Notes: generated by a model from the sequence alone, not told the origin. DNA of 64,000 nt from Paraburkholderia bryophila (GCF_003269035.1 NZ_QLTK01000013.1:105824-169823); one strand, 5' to 3'. Positions 42,359-52,709 are shown, counted from the first letter of the stretch. Made by a program: numbers and translations.

Positions 42359-43531
42359 ATGAACGCACACCACCAGACCTTTGATGTCGTCGTGATCGGC
42401 GGCGGGCTCGTCGGCAAGACCGCGGCGTTGGCGCTGACGCAAGGCGGACTGCGCGTGGCGCTGCTCGCGCAGCCCTGCGCGGCGCTGCCGGCCGGCGCCG
42501 TATTCGACTCGCGCGTCTACGCGTTGTCGTCGAGTTCGCAGGCGCTGCTGGAACGCTTGCGGGTCTGGCAGGCGCTCGATCTGGCCCGCCTCGGGCCGGT
42601 CTACGACATGCGCGTTTATGGCGACGCGCACGCCGAACTGCATTTCTCCGCATTCCAGGCGTCGGTGCCGCAACTGGCGTGGATCGTCGAATCGTCGGTG
42701 ATCGAACGCGCATTGGACGCGGCGCTGCGCTTCCAGCCGAATCTCACATGGATCGACACGCGCGCGCAGGCGTTGGACTTTACCGTCGACGGCGCCAGCG
42801 TCGGCCTCGCCAACGGCAACATTCTCGAAGCCGATCTGGTGGTCGGTGCGGACGGGGCGCATTCGTGGGTGCGTGCGCAGATCAACTCGAAGATGAATCG
42901 CCGCGACTACAAACAGACTGGCGTCGTCGCGAATTTCAAGGCCGAAAAGCCACACGGCGAAACCGCCTACCAATGGTTCAAGGACGGCGAGATCGTCGCG
43001 CTGCTGCCCATGCCGGACGGCCACGTGTCGTTGGTCTGGTCGGCGCGCACCGAGCACGCTGAAAAGCTGGTCGCACTCGATCCGGCGCAACTCGCGGCTG
43101 AAGTGGAACGTGTGACGGGCGGCCAGTTCGGCGCGCTCGAATGCGTGACGCCCGCGCAGGGCTTCCCGCTTGCGCTGCAAACGGTCGACCGGCTGGTCGC
43201 GCCGCGCGTCGCGCTGGTCGGCGACGCCGCGCACCTGATCCACCCGCTGGCGGGCCAAGGCATGAATCTCGGCCTGCGCGACGTCGCGGCGCTCGCCGAT
43301 ACCGTCGCCGGCAAGGAATCGTTCCGCGATCTCGGCGACATGGTGCTGTTGCGCCGCTACGAGCGCGCTCGCCGCGAAGACATTCGCGCGCTGATGATCG
43401 CCACCGACGGCCTGCAGAAACTTTTCTCCGCGCCCGGTCCGTTTGCCAAGGTGCTGCGCAATACCGGCATGGCGTTTGTCGGCGCGCAGCCGCTTATCAA
43501 GCGCTGGCTAGTGTCGGCCGCGCTGGGTTGA
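42359..43531 (+). CDS. UbiH/UbiF/Coq6-family FAD-dependent hydroxylase
   Basis: A 390-residue flavoprotein monooxygenase. The dinucleotide-binding motif is VVVIGGGLVGKTAALAL (about 9-25); the DG motif is LVVGADGAHSWVR, and the second FAD motif is ALVGDAAHLIHPLAGQGMNL. This set is characteristic of the ubiquinone hydroxylase family; which ring position it hydroxylates cannot be told from sequence. The ATG at 42359 is chosen because the preceding stretch encodes no family residues. It is followed by dsbC after 121 bp. Confidence 0.9.
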   Translation: MNAHHQTFDVVVIGGGLVGKTAALALTQGGLRVALLAQPCAALPAGAVFDSRVYALSSSSQALLERLRVWQALDLARLGPVYDMRVYGDAHAELHFSAFQASVPQLAWIVESSVIERALDAALRFQPNLTWIDTRAQALDFTVDGASVGLANGNILEADLVVGADGAHSWVRAQINSKMNRRDYKQTGVVANFKAEKPHGETAYQWFKDGEIVALLPMPDGHVSLVWSARTEHAEKLVALDPAQLAAEVERVTGGQFGALECVTPAQGFPLALQTVDRLVAPRVALVGDAAHLIHPLAGQGMNLGLRDVAALADTVAGKESFRDLGDMVLLRRYERARREDIRALMIATDGLQKLFSAPGPFAKVLRNTGMAFVGAQPLIKRWLVSAALG

Positions 43532-43652
43532 CGTTTGCCGCGCGGCACGCCGGGGCTGGCGAGACGGGTATCATGAACGGATGGGCGCCCTGCCGGTCAG
43601 ACCGGAACCGTCGCAAAACGCGCACACCGCGCGAATGAACCAGGAATTCAGC

Positions 43653-44378
43653 ATGAAAAAGACCTTCCGCGTGGCGGCCGCCGCGCTTGCCATCGCCGCC
43701 ATCACGCTCGGCTGCTCCGCGCAGGCCGACCAGACCACCGACAAACTCAAAGCCACGCTGCAAACGCGGCTGGCCGACGTGACGATCAAGAGCGTGACGA
43801 AGTCGCCGATCGCCGGCATCTACGAAATCAATCTCGGCACGCAGATCGTCTATAGCGACGCGAACGGCGACTACCTGCTGCTCGGCGACATGGTCGACGC
43901 GAAGACCCGCAAGAATCTGACCGAAGCGCGTCTGTCGGAAACCAACCGCATCGATTTCGCGAGCCTGCCGTTCGGCAACGCGGTGAAGGTCGTGAAGGGC
44001 AACGGCTCGCGCAAGATCGCCGTGTTCTCCGATCCGAACTGCCCGTACTGCAAGCAGCTCGAAACCACGCTCAAGTCGATCGACAACGTGACCGTGTACA
44101 CCTTCCTGTACCCGGTGCTGTCGCCGGATTCGACCGCCAAGTCGAAGTCGATCTGGTGCTCGACCGATCGCGCCAAGGCCTGGGAATCGTGGATGCAGGA
44201 CCACCAGGCGCCCACCGCCGCCGGTACCTGCGACACCGCCGCGATCGACAAGAACCTCGCGCTCGGCCACGCCATGAACGTGGACGGCACGCCGACCGTG
44301 TTCCTCGCCGACGGCCGCCGTCTGCCCGGCGCCGTGCCGGCCGACCGGCTCGACAAGGAAATGTCCGCGGTGCATTGA
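43653..44378 (+). CDS. dsbC: Thiol:disulfide interchange protein DsbC
   Basis: A 241-residue periplasmic disulfide isomerase. The ATG at 43653 has AGGAATTCAGC upstream and gives a Sec signal peptide MKKTFRVAAAALAIAAITLG ending near AQA (25). An N-terminal dimerisation domain (about 30-85) precedes the thioredoxin fold with active site CPYC (Cys130, Cys133), the cis-Pro region VDGTPTVFLADG, and a second Cys pair (WCSTD, GTCDT). It proofreads disulfides and is kept reduced by DsbD, which is not seen here. Confidence 0.94.
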   Translation: MKKTFRVAAAALAIAAITLGCSAQADQTTDKLKATLQTRLADVTIKSVTKSPIAGIYEINLGTQIVYSDANGDYLLLGDMVDAKTRKNLTEARLSETNRIDFASLPFGNAVKVVKGNGSRKIAVFSDPNCPYCKQLETTLKSIDNVTVYTFLYPVLSPDSTAKSKSIWCSTDRAKAWESWMQDHQAPTAAGTCDTAAIDKNLALGHAMNVDGTPTVFLADGRRLPGAVPADRLDKEMSAVH

Positions 44379-44410
44379 GTTGCACACCGTTCGGAACATA
44401 TAGAGAAGCA

Positions 44411-44434
44411 AGGAGGCGCAGTGCGCCTCCTTTC
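44411..44434 (+). terminator. Terminator after dsbC
   Basis: AGGAGGCGC, loop AGT, GCGCCTCCT, then TT. A strong 9-bp stem with a weak T tract. Confidence 0.6.
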
Positions 44435-44481
44435 ACATTCAGCCCCAACATCCCCGCCTCACACTCTCCTAATCGCCGCCG

Positions 44482-46272
44482 ATGAAGCCGATCCGCTACA
44501 CCATCGTTCCCAAGCAACCTGCCGCCCACCTGTTCGAAGTCACCGTGACCGTCGCCGATCCCGATCCGGCCGGCCAGCGTTTCATGTTGCCGGTGTGGAT
44601 TCCGGGCAGCTACATGGTGCGCGAGTTCGCGCGCAACATCGTCACGCTGCGCGCCGTCAATGACGCCGGCCGCAAGGTGCGCGTCGAGAAGACCGACAAG
44701 CACACGTGGCAGGCCGCGCCGGTCAAAGGTGCGCTGACGCTGCGCTACGAGGTGTATGCGTGGGATCTGTCGGTGCGCGCCGCGCATCTGGACGACACGA
44801 CGGGGTTCTTCAATGGCACCAGCGTGTTTTTGTCGCCGCTCGGTCATGAAGAGGCGCAATGCGTGGTCGAGATCCAGAAACCGGACGGCGCCGCGTATCG
44901 CAACTGGCGCGTCGCCACGGCGTTGCCGGAGGCGCGCGGCACGAAGCGCTACGGCTTCGGCGAATATCGCGCGCAGAACTACGACGAACTGATCGATCAC
45001 CCGGTGACGCTGGGCGAATTCGCGCTGGCAACGTTCGACGCGCACGGCGTGCCGCACGACATCGTGATCGCCGGCCGCGTGATCGGGCTGGACATGGCGC
45101 GACTGTCCGCCGACCTGAAGCGCATCTGCGAAGCGCAGATCGCGTTGTTCGAGCCGAAGTCGAAGAAAGCGCCGATGGACCGCTACGTGTTCATGACCCA
45201 GGCCGTCACCGATGGCTACGGCGGGCTGGAGCATCGCGCTTCGACCGCGCTGATCTGCAATCGTGGCGATTTGCCGGTGCAAGGGCGCGATGCGCTCAGC
45301 GAGGGCTACCGAACCTACCTCGGCCTGTGCAGCCACGAGTACTTCCACACCTGGAACGTGAAGCGCATCAAGCCGGCGGTATTCGCGCCGTACGACCTGA
45401 ACGACGAGAACTACACGTCGCTGCTGTGGCTGTTCGAGGGCTTCACGTCGTACTACGACGATCTGATCCTCGTGCGCAGCGGCCTGATTTCACCGGACGA
45501 CTATTTCGGCCTGCTCGGCAAGGTGGTGGGCGGTGTGCTACGCGGTAGCGGCCGCCTGAAGCAGACCGTCGCCGAAAGCTCGTTCGACGCATGGGTCAAG
45601 TACTACCGCCAGGACGAGAACGCGCCGAACGCGATCGTCAGCTATTACACCAAGGGCTCGCTGGTCGCGCTCGCGTTCGATCTGACGATCCGCGCGCAGA
45701 CCAACAACCGCAAATCGCTCGACGACGTGATGCGTCTGCTGTGGCAACGTTTCGGCCGCGACTTTTATCGCGGCAAGCCGGTCGGCGTGGAGGAAAGCGA
45801 GGTCGAAGCGCTGTTCGCGGAAGCGACCGGCGCGCAACTCGGCGAGCTGTTCGCCGAGGCCGTGCATGGCACGCGCGATTTGCCGCTCGAAACGCTGTTC
45901 GCGCCGTTCGGCGTCACGCTTGCGCCTGAATTCGACAAGAACGCCCGGCCGTCGCTCGGCGCGCGCTTGCGCGGCGGCGCGGATTGCACGCTGGCGGCGG
46001 TGCATGAAGGCAGCGCCGCGCAGAAAGCAGGGCTCTCGGCCGGCGACGTGCTGATCGCGCTCGACGGCCTGCGTGTGACCGGCTCGAATCTTGACGGCCT
46101 GCTGGCACGCTATCAGCCGGGCGCGAAAGTCGCGGTCCACGCGTTCCGTCGCGACGAACTGCGCACCACGCAAGTCAAGCTGGACGGCCCTGAGCCGGCA
46201 CGCTACAAGCTCGCGGTCAGCGACAAAGGGACCGCCGCGCGCAAGGCCCGCGAGCGCTGGCTTGCAAGCTGA
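44482..46272 (+). CDS. M61 family glycyl aminopeptidase with C-terminal PDZ domain
   Basis: A 596-residue metallopeptidase. An N-terminal beta domain (about 1-170) precedes a gluzincin catalytic domain with HEYFH (285-289, zinc ligands His285 and His289, catalytic Glu286) and the third ligand Glu319 in WLFEGFTSYYDD. A PDZ domain (about 500-570, VHEGSAAQKAGLSAGDVLIA) closes the protein. M61 peptidases remove N-terminal Gly or Ala. There is no signal peptide, so it is likely cytoplasmic. Single gene. Confidence 0.92.
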   Translation: MKPIRYTIVPKQPAAHLFEVTVTVADPDPAGQRFMLPVWIPGSYMVREFARNIVTLRAVNDAGRKVRVEKTDKHTWQAAPVKGALTLRYEVYAWDLSVRAAHLDDTTGFFNGTSVFLSPLGHEEAQCVVEIQKPDGAAYRNWRVATALPEARGTKRYGFGEYRAQNYDELIDHPVTLGEFALATFDAHGVPHDIVIAGRVIGLDMARLSADLKRICEAQIALFEPKSKKAPMDRYVFMTQAVTDGYGGLEHRASTALICNRGDLPVQGRDALSEGYRTYLGLCSHEYFHTWNVKRIKPAVFAPYDLNDENYTSLLWLFEGFTSYYDDLILVRSGLISPDDYFGLLGKVVGGVLRGSGRLKQTVAESSFDAWVKYYRQDENAPNAIVSYYTKGSLVALAFDLTIRAQTNNRKSLDDVMRLLWQRFGRDFYRGKPVGVEESEVEALFAEATGAQLGELFAEAVHGTRDLPLETLFAPFGVTLAPEFDKNARPSLGARLRGGADCTLAAVHEGSAAQKAGLSAGDVLIALDGLRVTGSNLDGLLARYQPGAKVAVHAFRRDELRTTQVKLDGPEPARYKLAVSDKGTAARKARERWLAS

Positions 46273-46428
46273 TCGTAATCGTCGACGTTATTAATCGACG
46301 GCCGAGGGCAGCGGATTGTTCTACCAGTGCAACAATCCGTCGCTGCCGGATGGCTTTTTCTCGTGGCGGTAAAAAAACACAATGACTTCACTCGCGCAAA
46401 ACTGCGCGCCCCTACTGGAGTCACCCTC

Positions 46429-47025
46429 ATGACCACGATCCTGCAAATCAACTCGGCAGCCCGCTCGCAAGGCGCGAACTCGACGCTTCTCGTCAACGAA
46501 CTGACCGCCAAGCTGCAACAATCAAACCCGGGCGCGCAAGTCGTCGTCCGCAATCTGCAAGCTGAACCGCTGCCGCACCTGGACGACGCCGTTTTGGGCG
46601 CGTTCTTCACGCCTGCTGACCAACGCACTGCCGAGCAGGCCGAAATCGCCGCACGCAGCGAAGCGCTGATCGCCGAATTGCAAGCCGCCGACATCGTCGT
46701 GATCGGCGCACCGATGTACAACTTCGGTATCTCGTCGCAACTCAAGACGTACTTCGACTTCATCGCACGTGCCGGCATCACGTTCCAGTACACGGCGAAC
46801 GGTCCGGAAGGTCTCGTGAAGGGTAAGAAGGTCCACGTCGTGTCGGCACGCGGCGGCAAGTATCTGGGCACGCCGAACGACAGCCAAACGCCGTATCTGA
46901 AGGCTTTCCTCGGTTTCCTCGGCATGACCGACGTGAACTTCATTTACGCTGAAGGCCTGAACATGGGCCCGGACGCAGCGACCGCCGCGCTGGCTTCGGC
47001 GCGCGAAGCGATTGCCGCCGCGTAA
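46429..47025 (+). CDS. azoR: FMN-dependent NADH-azoreductase
   Basis: A 198-residue flavodoxin-like quinone/azo reductase. The ATG at 46429 has CTGGAG upstream and yields MTTILQINSAARSQGANS; FMN phosphate contacts lie in SAARSQGANST. The flavin loop APMYNFGISSQLKTYFDFI (about 97-115) and VSARGGKY are typical of AzoR. It reduces quinones by two electrons, protecting against thiol stress in E. coli. It is a single gene with a terminator after it. Confidence 0.94.
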   Translation: MTTILQINSAARSQGANSTLLVNELTAKLQQSNPGAQVVVRNLQAEPLPHLDDAVLGAFFTPADQRTAEQAEIAARSEALIAELQAADIVVIGAPMYNFGISSQLKTYFDFIARAGITFQYTANGPEGLVKGKKVHVVSARGGKYLGTPNDSQTPYLKAFLGFLGMTDVNFIYAEGLNMGPDAATAALASAREAIAAA

Positions 47026-47103
47026 GAAGGTCGATGAAAGGATGGACGCGCTGGTTTGAACCGGCGCGTATCGCGGTGTAGTGCGCGATGTCACGATGCA
47101 ACG

Positions 47104-47141
47104 AAAAACGCCACGGGTTTGAAACCTGTGGCGTTTTTTTT
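47104..47141. terminator. Bidirectional terminator between azoR and ung
   Basis: A5-CGCCACGGGTT, tight loop, AACCTGTGGCG-T8. The stem contains one G-U pair. It lies between convergent genes. Confidence 0.9.
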
Positions 47142-47177
47142 GGTTCGCGCGCCGATTTGCGCCTAGACGTATTACCG

Positions 47178-48014
47178 TTACGCCAGCATCTGCGCTTCGT
47201 CCGGCAAGCGCCAGTCGATCGTTGCGCGGCCGTGCTGGGCGAGATACTCGTTCGCCTTCGCAAAATGCCCGCAGCCGAGAAAGCCGCGATGCGCCGACAG
47301 CGGCGACGGATGCGGCGCTTCCAGCACATAGTGCGATTGGCCGCCGAGCAGCGCGCGTTTCGCTTGCGCGTGCGCGCCCCACAGCATGAACACCAGGCCG
47401 TCGTGACGCATGGCAAGTTCATGGATCAGCGTGTCGGTACACTTTTCCCAGCCGCGTTTCGCGTGGCTCGCCGCGGCGTCGCGCTCGACCGTCAGCACCG
47501 TGTTCAACAGCAGCACGCCCTGTTTGGCCCATGTATCGAGACAGCCGTGGCGCGGCGTGTCGTGGCCAAGGCTCGCGGCGATTTCCTTGAAAATGTTGCG
47601 CAGCGACGGCGGCGTGCGCACGTTCGGCGCTACCGAGAATGCCAGCCCGTGCGCTTGTGGCGTGCCGCGATCTTCGCCGTGATACGGGTCCTGGCCGAGG
47701 ATCACCACTTTCACTTCGTCGGGGCTGGTCAGGCGCAGCGCGCGGAATACATCGGCGGGATAAACGGTCTTGCCGGCCGCGCGTTCACCGTCGACAAAAC
47801 GGCACAGCGGCGCGTAAGCGTCGCTTTCGATGAACGGCTTGAGATGCGTGCGCCATGCGGGGGGCAGCGCGGCGAATTGGGCTTCGAGGGCCGGCGGCGC
47901 GCCAGCCGATGAAGGCGAAACCGGATTGTTCGGTGCGTCGGCGGGAGGGGGCGCGGCGTCGCCGAAAAGCGAAGCCTGCGACGAATCGGAGCGATTACGG
48001 GAAGCGGAGGTCAT
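47178..48014 (-). CDS. ung: Uracil-DNA glycosylase
   Basis: A 278-residue family 1 UDG. Catalytic motif VVILGQDPYHGEDRG supplies the water-activating Asp; LLLNTVLTVE is the uracil-binding block, and HPSPLSAHRGFLG is the DNA-intercalating loop. It removes uracil from DNA. The start at 48014 (MTSASRNRSD) adds a disordered Pro/Ala-rich N-terminal tail of about 45 residues compared with E. coli Ung (229 residues), which is common in this lineage. It lies downstream of the CYTH gene on the minus strand. Confidence 0.95.
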   Translation of the reverse strand: MTSASRNRSDSSQASLFGDAAPPPADAPNNPVSPSSAGAPPALEAQFAALPPAWRTHLKPFIESDAYAPLCRFVDGERAAGKTVYPADVFRALRLTSPDEVKVVILGQDPYHGEDRGTPQAHGLAFSVAPNVRTPPSLRNIFKEIAASLGHDTPRHGCLDTWAKQGVLLLNTVLTVERDAAASHAKRGWEKCTDTLIHELAMRHDGLVFMLWGAHAQAKRALLGGQSHYVLEAPHPSPLSAHRGFLGCGHFAKANEYLAQHGRATIDWRLPDEAQMLA

Positions 48015-48083
48015 GGCGGGGAAGTGTCGCAGCAAACGTGCGCTGGCTCAAGATGTGCGGGTGGGCACGACGTTCGTCACCGC

Positions 48084-48710
48084 TCAATCCGCCCGCAATT
48101 GGTACCCGCGCTGCGCTTTGCTGACGTTATCCGGCGCCAGCCCTGCGACCGCTTTGCCGAGTTCGACTGCCAGCGCATTTAAAGCGGCTTCGTCGCCGGA
48201 TTTGAGTTCAAGTTCGACCTCGGAAATCGGCGCGCGACGCGTTTCACCATTCACTTCGGTGATCACGTCGCCTCGATCGATCGCGGCTTCGACCGTCGCG
48301 CCGTTCAGTTCGACGTTCCACAGTGTGCGCGTGAAGTCCGTGCGGAACAATTCGACCAGCTCCGGCGCGGCCCGACGCAAAGCTTCAGCCGCGCTTGGCT
48401 CATCGCACTCGCGCAGTAGCGCGTCAATCTCGAGCTTTTCGCCCGCAACCGGCATTTCCCACTCGTGGCGGCTGTGCAAACCGTCCTTCGCTTCGCCCAC
48501 CGTCTTGAAGGTTTGCAGCCAGCCGTCCGGTGTGTGACGCAAACGCAGCGCGCTTTTCGACTTCGCCAACGTCAGTGCCGGCGTATCGAAGTAAATATTC
48601 GCGAGCTTGACGTCGCATCCTTCTGCGCCTGTCCGCGCGACAAACCACTGCGTCGCCGCCCGCACCTGGTCAGCCGGCAGCGCCAGCTTGATTTCGCGTT
48701 CCATGCCCAT
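48084..48710 (-). CDS. CYTH-domain protein (triphosphate tunnel enzyme)
   Basis: 208 residues. The N-terminal signature ExExK is present as EREIKL, followed by NIYFDTPALTLAKSKSALRL, the repeated basic and acidic strands of a CYTH tunnel. This matches the N-terminal half of inorganic triphosphatase YgiF; the C-terminal CHAD domain is absent. It probably hydrolyses inorganic triphosphate or another triphosphate; adenylate cyclase activity is possible in the class IV branch. The start at 48710 follows AAGGCAGATC. It lies 48 bp downstream of trpC. Confidence 0.88.
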   Translation of the reverse strand: MGMEREIKLALPADQVRAATQWFVARTGAEGCDVKLANIYFDTPALTLAKSKSALRLRHTPDGWLQTFKTVGEAKDGLHSRHEWEMPVAGEKLEIDALLRECDEPSAAEALRRAAPELVELFRTDFTRTLWNVELNGATVEAAIDRGDVITEVNGETRRAPISEVELELKSGDEAALNALAVELGKAVAGLAPDNVSKAQRGYQLRAD

Positions 48711-48758
48711 GATCTGCCTTGCTCCGTGTGCCGCATTGCCGCGTGTCGACATTGACGC

Positions 48759-49544
48759 TCAGAAAAACATCCGCGCAAGCTCCACACCCGGCTCATCCGC
48801 GCGCATGAACGCCTCGCCGACGAGGAACGTATGCACGTCCATCGCGCGCAGCCGTTCGACGTCGACGCGCGACAGAATGCCCGACTCCGTGACGACGATC
48901 CGGTCGTCCGGAATCGCTTCGAGCATGCCGATGGTCGTCTCGATCGACGTTTCGAACGTGCGCAGATTGCGGTTGTTGATCCCGATCAGCGGCGTTTTTA
49001 GCGTGAGCGCCTCCATCAGCTCACGGCTGTCGTGCACTTCGACCAGCACGGCCAGATTCAACGAATGCGCGAGCGCTTCGAGGTCTTGCATCTGCGGCGT
49101 GTCGAGCGCGGCGGCGATCAGCAGGATCGCGTCGGCGCCCATCGCGCGCGCTTCGACGATCTGATAAGGATCGACGATGAAATCCTTGCGCAACACCGGC
49201 AGGCTGCAGGCCGCGCGGGCTTCTTCCAGATACGCGACGCTGCCCTTGAAGAACTGCACGTCGGTCAGTACCGACAGGCATGCCGCGCCGTGCTGTTCAT
49301 ACGAACGCGCGATCTCGGCGGGCACGAAGTGCTCGCGCAGCACGCCTTTCGACGGGCTCGCCTTCTTCACTTCGGCGATCACCGCGGCGAGGCCGGCAGT
49401 GTGCTTCGCGCGCAATGCGCCGACGAAATCGCGCATATCGCGCGACGCCGCTTCGAGGCGCAGTTCTTCGAGCGGCGCGCTTTGCTGCGCCGCGCGGACT
49501 TCTTCGCGTTTGACCGCGATGATCTGGTCGAGAATGTCGCTCAT
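48759..49544 (-). CDS. trpC: Indole-3-glycerol-phosphate synthase
   Basis: A 261-residue monofunctional TIM barrel catalysing ring closure of CdRP. Catalytic-lysine blocks AVIAEVKKASPSKG (about 54-67) and LPVLRKDFIVDPYQI (about 115-129) are present, and VTESGILSRVDVERL closes the phosphate site. TrpF is not fused, unlike E. coli TrpCF. It starts 18 bp after trpD and is the last trp gene of the cluster. Confidence 0.97.
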   Translation of the reverse strand: MSDILDQIIAVKREEVRAAQQSAPLEELRLEAASRDMRDFVGALRAKHTAGLAAVIAEVKKASPSKGVLREHFVPAEIARSYEQHGAACLSVLTDVQFFKGSVAYLEEARAACSLPVLRKDFIVDPYQIVEARAMGADAILLIAAALDTPQMQDLEALAHSLNLAVLVEVHDSRELMEALTLKTPLIGINNRNLRTFETSIETTIGMLEAIPDDRIVVTESGILSRVDVERLRAMDVHTFLVGEAFMRADEPGVELARMFF

Positions 49545-49562
49545 CTGTGTCTCGCTACGTGA

Positions 49563-50594
49563 TTAGTGCTTGAATTGCTGGGTGAAGCGGATCAGATCGT
49601 TCACCTTCGCGCGAGCTTTGCCGCTTGCGATCGCTTCGCGTGCCAGCTGAATGCCGTCCGCGATCGACGCCGCCACGTTCGCCGCGTACAGCGCCGTGCC
49701 CGCGTTCAGCGTGACGATTTCGCGTGCCACGCCCGGGGTGTTGTCGAGCGCCTCGAGCAGCATGGCCTTCGATTCGGTCGCGTCCGCCACTTTCAGTGTG
49801 CGGTTCGACACCATCTGCAGGCCGAAGTCTTCCGGATGAATCTCGTACTCGTGGATCTGGCCGTCGCGCAATTCGCCGACCTGCGTCGCCGCGCCGAGCG
49901 AGACCTCGTCCATGCCGTCCATGCCATACACCACCAGCACGTGCTTCGCGCCGAGGCGTTGCATCACGCGCACCTGAATCCCGACCAGATCGCCGTGGAA
50001 CACGCCCATCAACTGATTCGGCGCGCCGGCCGGATTGGTCAGCGGGCCGAGAATGTTGAACAGCGTGCGCACGCCGAGTTCGCGCCGTACCGGTGCGATG
50101 TTCTTCATGGCCGGATGATGATTCGGCGCGAACATGAAGCCCATGCCGGTTTCCGCGATCGACGCCGCGACCTGTTCCGGCTGCAGATCGATATTCACGC
50201 CGAGCGCTTCGAGCACGTCCGCGCTGCCCGACTTGCTCGACACGCCACGGCCGCCGTGCTTCGCGACTTTCGCACCGGCGGCGGCCGTGACGAACATGGT
50301 GGCCGTGGAAATATTGAAGGTTTGCGAGCCGTCGCCGCCGGTTCCGACGATATCGACGAAGTTCGAGTTGTCCGGCACGTCGACGTGCCGGGCAAATTCA
50401 CGCATCACCGTGGCGGCCGCAGTGATTTCGCCGATCGTCTCTTTTTTGACGCGCAAGCCGGTAATGATCGCCGCCGACATGACCGGCGACAGTTCGCCGC
50501 GCATGATGAGGCGCATCAGGTGCAGCATTTCGTCGTGGAAAATCTCGCGGTGCTCGATGGTCCGTTGCAGCGCTTCCTGGGGCGTAATCGACAT
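49563..50594 (-). CDS. trpD: Anthranilate phosphoribosyltransferase
   Basis: A 343-residue monofunctional TrpD. The PRPP-binding GTGGDGSQTFNIST (about 82-95), KHGGRGVSSKSGSADVLEAL and NILGPLTNPAGA are complete. It transfers the phosphoribosyl group to anthranilate. The start at 50594 (MSITPQEALQ) is the usual one; an in-frame ATG at 50612 overlaps the trpG stop (TGATG) and would add six residues, indicating coupling to trpG. The next gene is trpC. Confidence 0.97.
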   Translation of the reverse strand: MSITPQEALQRTIEHREIFHDEMLHLMRLIMRGELSPVMSAAIITGLRVKKETIGEITAAATVMREFARHVDVPDNSNFVDIVGTGGDGSQTFNISTATMFVTAAAGAKVAKHGGRGVSSKSGSADVLEALGVNIDLQPEQVAASIAETGMGFMFAPNHHPAMKNIAPVRRELGVRTLFNILGPLTNPAGAPNQLMGVFHGDLVGIQVRVMQRLGAKHVLVVYGMDGMDEVSLGAATQVGELRDGQIHEYEIHPEDFGLQMVSNRTLKVADATESKAMLLEALDNTPGVAREIVTLNAGTALYAANVAASIADGIQLAREAIASGKARAKVNDLIRFTQQFKH

Positions 50595-50611
50595 GATTTC
50601 GTCTCTCTTCA

Positions 50612-51202
<591 letters not shown>

Positions 51203-51215
51203 GGTGTGTCTCCGG

Positions 51216-52709
51216 TCAGAAGTCGCTATCGAGGCCGTCTTGAACCTGTTCGGCGGCGCGTAATACGGCGCGTGCCTTGTTCTCGGTCTCTTGCCATTCG
51301 GATTCGGGCACCGAATCCGCAACGACGCCCGCTGCCGCCTGCACATACAGATTGCCGTTCGCGATCACGCCGGTGCGGATCGTGATGGCGAGATCCATTT
51401 CGCCGGTGAACGACAGGTAGCCGACCGCTCCGCCGTACAGGCCGCGTTTGACGGGCTCCAGTTCGTCGATCAGTTCCATCGCGCGAACCTTCGGCGCGCC
51501 CGACAACGTGCCGGCCGGGAAGGTGGCGCGCAACACGTCGAAATTGGTAGTGCCGGGTTTCAGCTTGCCTTCGACCGAACTCACGATGTGCTGCACGTGC
51601 GAGTACTTTTCGATCACCATCTTGTCGGTCACGACCACCGAGCCGATCTGAGCGATGCGGCCCACGTCGTTGCGCGCGAGGTCGATCAGCATGACGTGCT
51701 CGGCGACTTCCTTCGGGTCGTTCAGCAGTTCGGTGGCGAGTTCCGCGTCGCGTTCCGGCGTATTGCCGCGCGGACGCGTGCCGGCGAGCGGCCGGATCGT
51801 GACGATACGGTCTTCGCCGCGCTTTTCCTGGCGCACCAGAATTTCCGGCGATGCCCCCACTACGTGGAAGTCGCCGAAGTTGTAGTAATACATATACGGC
51901 GACGGATTCAGCGAGCGCAGCGCGCGGTACAGCGAGAGCGGATTGTCGCGGAACGGCTTGGTCAGGCGCTGGCCGACCTGCACCTGCATCAGTTCGCCGG
52001 CGGCGACATATTCCTTCGCCTTGCGCACGGCGGCGAGGTAGTCGTCTTTGGCGAATTCGCGGTAAGTCTCGGTGCGCACGCTGGCCGAGGTGACCGGCGG
52101 CTGCACGGTCGTGCGCAAACGCTGACGCAATTCACGCAGACGCTGTTTGGCTTTGGTGTAAGCCTCGGGCTGTGTCGGATCGGCGTAGACCACCAGATAG
52201 AGCTTGCCGGCGAGGTTGTCGATCACCGCGACTTCTTCGGTCAGCAGCAACTGGATGTCGGGCAGATTCAGATCGTCCGGCGGCGCGGTGTGCGCGAGCT
52301 TTTTCTCGATGTAACGCACCGCGTCGTAACCGAAGTAACCGGCCAGGCCGCCCGCGAAGCGCGGCAACCCAGGGCGTTGCGCCACTTTGAAACGCCCCTG
52401 GAATTGCTGGATGAATTCGAGCGGATCGCCTTCGTGCGTTTCGACGACCTTGCCGTCGCGCACGATTTCGGAGACGCCGTTGCGGGTACGCAGCAGCGTA
52501 CGCGCCGGCAAGCCGATGAACGAGTAGCGGCCGAAGCGTTCGCCACCCACCACCGATTCGAGCAGAAACGAGTTGGCGCCGTTGCGCTCGCTCTGCGCGA
52601 GCTTCAGATACAGCGACAGTGGCGTTTCGAGGTCTGCCAGCGCTTCGGCGATCAGCGGAATGCGATTGAAACCCTCGTTGGCGAGGGACTGGAATTCGAG
52701 TTCGGTCAT
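51216..52709 (-). CDS. trpE: Anthranilate synthase component I
   Basis: A 497-residue chorismate-utilising enzyme, first step of tryptophan synthesis. The feedback element LLES (49-52, SFLLESVVGGERFGRYSF) is intact, so allosteric inhibition by Trp is expected. The catalytic core includes TIRPLAGTRPRG, LIDLARNDVGRIAQIGSV, FPAGTLSGAPKVRAMELIDE and IRTGVIANGNLYVQAAAGVV. The start at 52709 follows GGATCGGAAC. A Trp-rich leader ORF and a terminator-like hairpin lie upstream (52949-53068), suggesting transcription attenuation. Confidence 0.97.
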   Translation of the reverse strand: MTELEFQSLANEGFNRIPLIAEALADLETPLSLYLKLAQSERNGANSFLLESVVGGERFGRYSFIGLPARTLLRTRNGVSEIVRDGKVVETHEGDPLEFIQQFQGRFKVAQRPGLPRFAGGLAGYFGYDAVRYIEKKLAHTAPPDDLNLPDIQLLLTEEVAVIDNLAGKLYLVVYADPTQPEAYTKAKQRLRELRQRLRTTVQPPVTSASVRTETYREFAKDDYLAAVRKAKEYVAAGELMQVQVGQRLTKPFRDNPLSLYRALRSLNPSPYMYYYNFGDFHVVGASPEILVRQEKRGEDRIVTIRPLAGTRPRGNTPERDAELATELLNDPKEVAEHVMLIDLARNDVGRIAQIGSVVVTDKMVIEKYSHVQHIVSSVEGKLKPGTTNFDVLRATFPAGTLSGAPKVRAMELIDELEPVKRGLYGGAVGYLSFTGEMDLAITIRTGVIANGNLYVQAAAGVVADSVPESEWQETENKARAVLRAAEQVQDGLDSDF

